Shown: positions 13,156-15,778 of the stretch, one piece after another
How the letters are laid out: each line of letters starts with the position of its first letter
How positions within the stretch are numbered: the first letter of the stretch is position 1
From: Promicromonosporaceae bacterium
GTDB taxonomy: Bacteria; Actinomycetota; Actinomycetes; Actinomycetales; Cellulomonadaceae
Assembly (NCBI GenBank): GCA_009780755.1
Contig: WQZL01000039.1
Location: forward strand, 1-15,778
Length of the DNA stretch: 15,778 nt
Reading direction: 5' to 3'
Notes under the pieces: model-generated
Told to the model about the DNA's origin: nothing
What the model saw: only the letters and a program-made list of their open reading frames with translations
Databases searched by the model: none
Position numbers and translations under genes: made by a program

Positions 13156-13799
13156 GGAGGGATGCTTTGATAGGGCCAGTCCAGCTTGCCAAAAACGATT
13201 CGACGCTGAGTGGCCAGCACAATGATCGACAGGACGAGCAGGGCAATTGAAGCTAGGCCCAACAGGATCGGGCCAGCGCCCGCGAACGCGGCAGGGATAT
13301 TTCCGAATCCGGCGGCCATGCCAACCAGGCTAGAGATGATGCCGACCACGCCGCTGGCGATGACTAGCCCCTTCTTGCGGCTGTAGGACGCGCCAATCGC
13401 TAGGCCGATGACGACCAGCGAAAAGACCAGGACGATATAGCCGTCCTCTCCGCCTCCTGGCGCGTTGAAGTAGTGGAAGCTCATGCCGAATATCGACACC
13501 ACCGGCAGAAAAAGGAACGCAATGGACAGGCCGCCGAGGGCGGCGACCACCAGCGGAAGGCTGGCCCAACCGTCAGGCTTAGCGCCTTGCCCGTAGGGCG
13601 GTGGCGCGTACTGCGGGTAAGGCAGGCCAGGCTGGGGTTGCCCGTAGAACATTTGCGGCTGCTCGTAGAGGTATTGTGGCGGCGCATACTGTTCCGACGC
13701 CTGCGGCGGAGCGAACGGCTGCGGCTGGGTTGACTCCGGCGACGCCCACGGATCAACAGGCCGAGCGCCATTACCTGGGGTGAACTCGGTGCCAGACAC
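13143..13799 (-). CDS. Pro/Gln/Tyr-rich four-helix membrane protein
   Basis: 218 aa from the GTG at 13799, chosen because AGGAG (13805-13809) stands 5 nt upstream; an ATG at 13829 would add ten residues and has no such site. The first about 80 residues are disordered and rich in Pro, Gln and Tyr (repeats like PPQYLYEQPQ, YGQPQPGLPYPQYAPPPYG). Four hydrophobic helices follow: SLPLVVAALGGLSIAFLFLP, IVLVFSLVVIGLAIGA, LVIASGVVGIISSLVGMAAG and ILLGLASIALLVLSIIVLA. This architecture is common for small actinobacterial envelope proteins (DUF4190-like and similar) of unknown function; the Pro-rich end would face the cytoplasm or wall. The 3' end overlaps the GT2 remnant tail to tail by 13 bp. No link to glycan synthesis is visible apart from position. 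Confidence 0.75.
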   Translation of the reverse strand: MSGTEFTPGNGARPVDPWASPESTQPQPFAPPQASEQYAPPQYLYEQPQMFYGQPQPGLPYPQYAPPPYGQGAKPDGWASLPLVVAALGGLSIAFLFLPVVSIFGMSFHYFNAPGGGEDGYIVLVFSLVVIGLAIGASYSRKKGLVIASGVVGIISSLVGMAAGFGNIPAAFAGAGPILLGLASIALLVLSIIVLATQRRIVFGKLDWPYQSIPPHLR

Positions 13800-13829
13800 A
13801 ATTACTCCTACGTTGATGATTTCCAACAA

Positions 13830-14130
13830 ACAACACGCTCATACTAACCTCAGGCGAAAGAAGCCCACATGCACCACACGTCGTCGTATTGAAAGCAACA
13901 CTCACAACTACGGTCTCTAAACCATAACCATACCCCAGCAACCGCCAAAGGCGCGGCAAACCCCCAATCCCACCCACACGATCTGGCCTATAGCCCACGT
14001 AAAGCGATCTCGCATTAGGACGCACCAGAGGGGCCGTCCGCCATGTGTCTCACAGACCGTCCGATGATTACCGCGAGCGCCAAGGACTATCAGGCTTTGC
14101 CGGACGACTCAGTAGCAACTTGCCCGCCGC
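13830..14130. other. Gene-free stretch between the membrane protein and the Abi gene
   Basis: About 300 bp of lower GC near 13830-13980. TTAGTATG on the minus strand (around 13842-13849) could be a -10 for the membrane-protein gene. CCGTCCG occurs twice (near 14034 and 14068). I see no tRNA, no strong hairpin and no convincing ORF; a 42-codon plus-strand frame from 14043 is not recognisable. A mobile-element boundary may lie here. Confidence 0.4.
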
Positions 14131-14829
14131 CTAGCTCGGCCGTGCTGCGACAAGGGCCGGGATTGTAGAGCGAGCAGCGACCCAAGCCCCGCCATCGGGG
14201 TGTACCCAGGAGGCGAGTTCTACCGCCTCGCGCCAGTCTTTGGTCAGGTCACGGCGATGGATGGGTTCATGGTGCGCGGCCCTGTTACGAACAATCAGCA
14301 AAGAAGCCAGCCGTCAATCTACCTCCCGCAGTCGCTGCAGGGGATCGCTTGGGCCGTTGGGAAAGGCTCTCGATAGCGCGGGAGTCCAAAGCGTTGTTAG
14401 GTAGCGCTTGGATGCGAGGTAGCGCCAGAAGCCCAGGTTCAACTCAGCGACTACCTTGCCGTGATCTGGTCTGCGTCCGTGATGGGTCGCGCGCTGTCTG
14501 GCTCGTTCCAGGCCGTCGCAGCCCTGGGTATCGATGGGTACGTGGTCAAACCAGTTCGATGCGCCGCGCCGGTCTGCCCAGTTAGTGAGCGCCCGATCCA
14601 TCGCATTACGGATCAGCACCTCGACCATCCCAGTGGTCACCAGCACCACCCCGGTGGCATCGGCGTTCCCTTCATACAGTCGCAAGGCTGCACTGAGGTC
14701 ACCATCACGGACGCGCAAATATGACCGGAGGCGAGCGGGGGTTAAGAGGTCACGGAGGGTTTCATCGCCTGGCATCGCCGTGCTTGCCGCGCCAGGGATA
14801 GCCTCGCTCTTAGCGACGTCGATTGACAT
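14131..14829 (-). pseudogene. Abi_2/AbiD-F-type HEPN abortive-infection gene interrupted by in-frame TGA
   Basis: Members of this family are HEPN RNases linked to abortive phage infection. The start ATG 14829 is set by AGGAGGAG (14836-14843), 6 nt upstream. Visible family features are TPARLRSYLRVRDGDLSAALRLYE, LIRNAMDRAL, NWFDHV and the strongly conserved VVAELNLGFWRYLASKRYLTTLWTPAL. Codon 172 is TGA (14314-14316). Without any change of frame, the sequence behind it goes on as RLASLLIVRNRAAHHEPIHRRDL and ends at TAG 14131-14133. This is the expected family C-terminus and contains the HEPN catalytic motif RNRAAH (R181-H186). Normal length would be about 232 aa. The product made now would be 171 aa and lack the active site. 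A nonsense mutation is the simplest view; readthrough is a less likely alternative. Confidence 0.85.
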
Positions 14830-14835
14830 CGCGCG

Positions 14836-14843
14836 CTCCTCCT
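14836..14843 (-). promoter_or_regulatory. Strong Shine-Dalgarno of the Abi gene
   Basis: AGGAGGAG on the minus strand, 6 nt from the ATG at 14829. It decides against the longer upstream in-frame ATG at 14871, which has no such site. Confidence 0.75.
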
Positions 14844-14985
14844 GTAGTGTTCGAACCCCTGACCTATTCATTACGAGTTCGCTCGGTGCGCTCGATTTCG
14901 CGCTGACCTGCGGGTTTGGTGATGCTCTGGTTGCCCTGAGTGCAGGGATTGAGCGGTTCTGGTTGCCTCTCGGGTGCCAGCGATC

Positions 14986-15778
14986 ATGGCCTCCGATCTT
15001 GTTCTGGAAGCCGCACGGGCCGTCGTCGCGCGCGAGTGCTCCCGGCCGTACGACGTGGGCGGCGGGCAGTACGTTCGCTGCGGTTCACGGCTCAAGTCGC
15101 GCTGCCCTGGCTGTTCTGATCTGACCGTCAAGGATTGGTCGGCGATCATGCGCTCCGGGATCTTAGACGCCCCGCCCGACGCGCGCTTCCTGATGCTGAC
15201 GCTGACGGCTCCGTCGTTCGGGCGAACTCATCGGGTGGCGGTCGACGGTGGGCGCTCTGTTGTCTGCGGGTGCGGTGCTCGTCACAGCGCCGAGGACGCT
15301 TCGCTGCTGGGCGTCCCCATCGACCTGGACGGCTACGACTACGCGGGGGCCATCCGCTGGAACTACGGTTCTGGCGTGCTGTTCCGCTCGCTGGTGCGCT
15401 CCCTTCGTGGCCGCTACGAGACGCTGCGCTACGTCGTCGTGCACGAGTGGCAGTCTCGCGGGCTGCTGCACCTGCACGCGCTGCTTCGGATCAATGGCTC
15501 GGAGTCGCCGTCGTCCGTTGTGATCGAGGAACTCGCCCGAGCGGTCTCCGCGACGACGGTCGATGGCCGAGTGATCCGGTTCGGGCACCAGGTGCGAGCC
15601 GAGTTCATCCGAGCCAACGGCAACATCGCCAAGGCGGTCTGGTATCTGACCAAGTCCGTCGGCTACCTCGTCAAGGACGTGGCCGACGACGCATCTGAGA
15701 TCGCCGTCGAGGCTCGCGAGCACTTCCGCCGGATGGCGTTCGCTGCCCGACGCTGGCTCGTCTGCGAACGATGCCCTG
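14986..15778 (+). CDS. RepSA-like replication initiator protein, 3' end outside window
   Basis: 264 codons open to the right edge. It resembles replication initiators of actinobacterial plasmids and integrative elements. It has the ECSRPYDVGG segment (17-26), the Cys cluster C32, C40-x2-C43, LMLTLTAPSFG (about 65-75), VCGCGARH (88-95), the D-L-D-G-Y-D-Y-A-G stretch near 107-116, and GLLHLHALLR (159-168) with H162-x-H164, the HUH-type metal site. WYLTKSVGY (219-227) is the probable tyrosine region for strand cleavage. ATG 14986 is preferred; GTG 14974 is possible, and a TGA at 14950 blocks anything earlier. No clear Shine-Dalgarno is seen. It is divergent from the Abi gene, and the pair probably belongs to one integrated element. 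Confidence 0.85.
   Translation, partial: MASDLVLEAARAVVARECSRPYDVGGGQYVRCGSRLKSRCPGCSDLTVKDWSAIMRSGILDAPPDARFLMLTLTAPSFGRTHRVAVDGGRSVVCGCGARHSAEDASLLGVPIDLDGYDYAGAIRWNYGSGVLFRSLVRSLRGRYETLRYVVVHEWQSRGLLHLHALLRINGSESPSSVVIEELARAVSATTVDGRVIRFGHQVRAEFIRANGNIAKAVWYLTKSVGYLVKDVADDASEIAVEAREHFRRMAFAARRWLVCERCP

Noticed and set aside
13771..14025. 84-codon minus-strand ORF upstream of the membrane protein
   Set aside because: It has no Shine-Dalgarno and no recognisable motif, and it overlaps the promoter and start of the better-supported gene in another frame.
14848..14862. GGTTCGAAC-like sequence resembling a tRNA T-loop, possible attachment site
   Set aside because: The flanking bases cannot form a T-stem or acceptor stem, and no other tRNA arm is found around it on either strand.

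Overview
The window looks like the chromosome of a high-GC Gram-positive bacterium (Actinomycetota). Signs are the strong G/C preference at third codon positions, frequent GTG starts, three starts that look leaderless (a TANNNT box exactly 6 nt before ATG or GTG), and a RepSA-like replication gene. An Actinomycetales host is plausible, but the sequence alone does not fix the genus.

Layout. (1) 1-1463: the 3' part of a GH13 alpha-amylase-family gene. (2) 1464-1689: a convergent gap filled by copies of a dispersed palindromic repeat. (3) 1690-8502, minus strand: a surface-polysaccharide operon. In transcription order it encodes a polyprenyl-phosphate-type GT2 glycosyltransferase, a nitroreductase-family protein, a UPF0104/flippase-like membrane protein and a polysaccharide pyruvyl transferase, joined by 1-4 bp overlaps or a 9 bp gap. 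An AAA+ ATPase with its own repeat-studded promoter comes next, then a GT4 glycosyltransferase. (4) 8503-8704: a divergent promoter region with a nested inverted repeat. (5) 8705-10956, plus strand: a GT4 and a GT2 overlapping by ATGA. (6) 11086-13155: an insertion-scarred segment with an AT-richer SAM methyltransferase cassette between 63-bp direct repeats, a 375-bp element with 14-bp terminal inverted repeats, and the 3' remnant of a second GT2. (7) 13143-13799, minus: a small Pro/Gln-rich four-helix membrane protein. (8) 13.8 kb to the end: an apparent mobile-element fragment, with an Abi-type HEPN gene broken by an in-frame TGA and a replication initiator gene running off the right edge.

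Together the central genes probably build, pyruvylate or methylate, and export a cell-wall glycan. The most unusual features are: the repeat family, which occurs between genes and also in frame inside three or four glycosyltransferases; the ATPase promoter, where three repeats with an exact 29-bp period coincide with the -10 and -35 boxes; an (AG)9 tract in the methyltransferase that could make it phase-variable; and the Abi gene, whose stop lies just before its RNase motif while the reading frame behind the stop remains intact.
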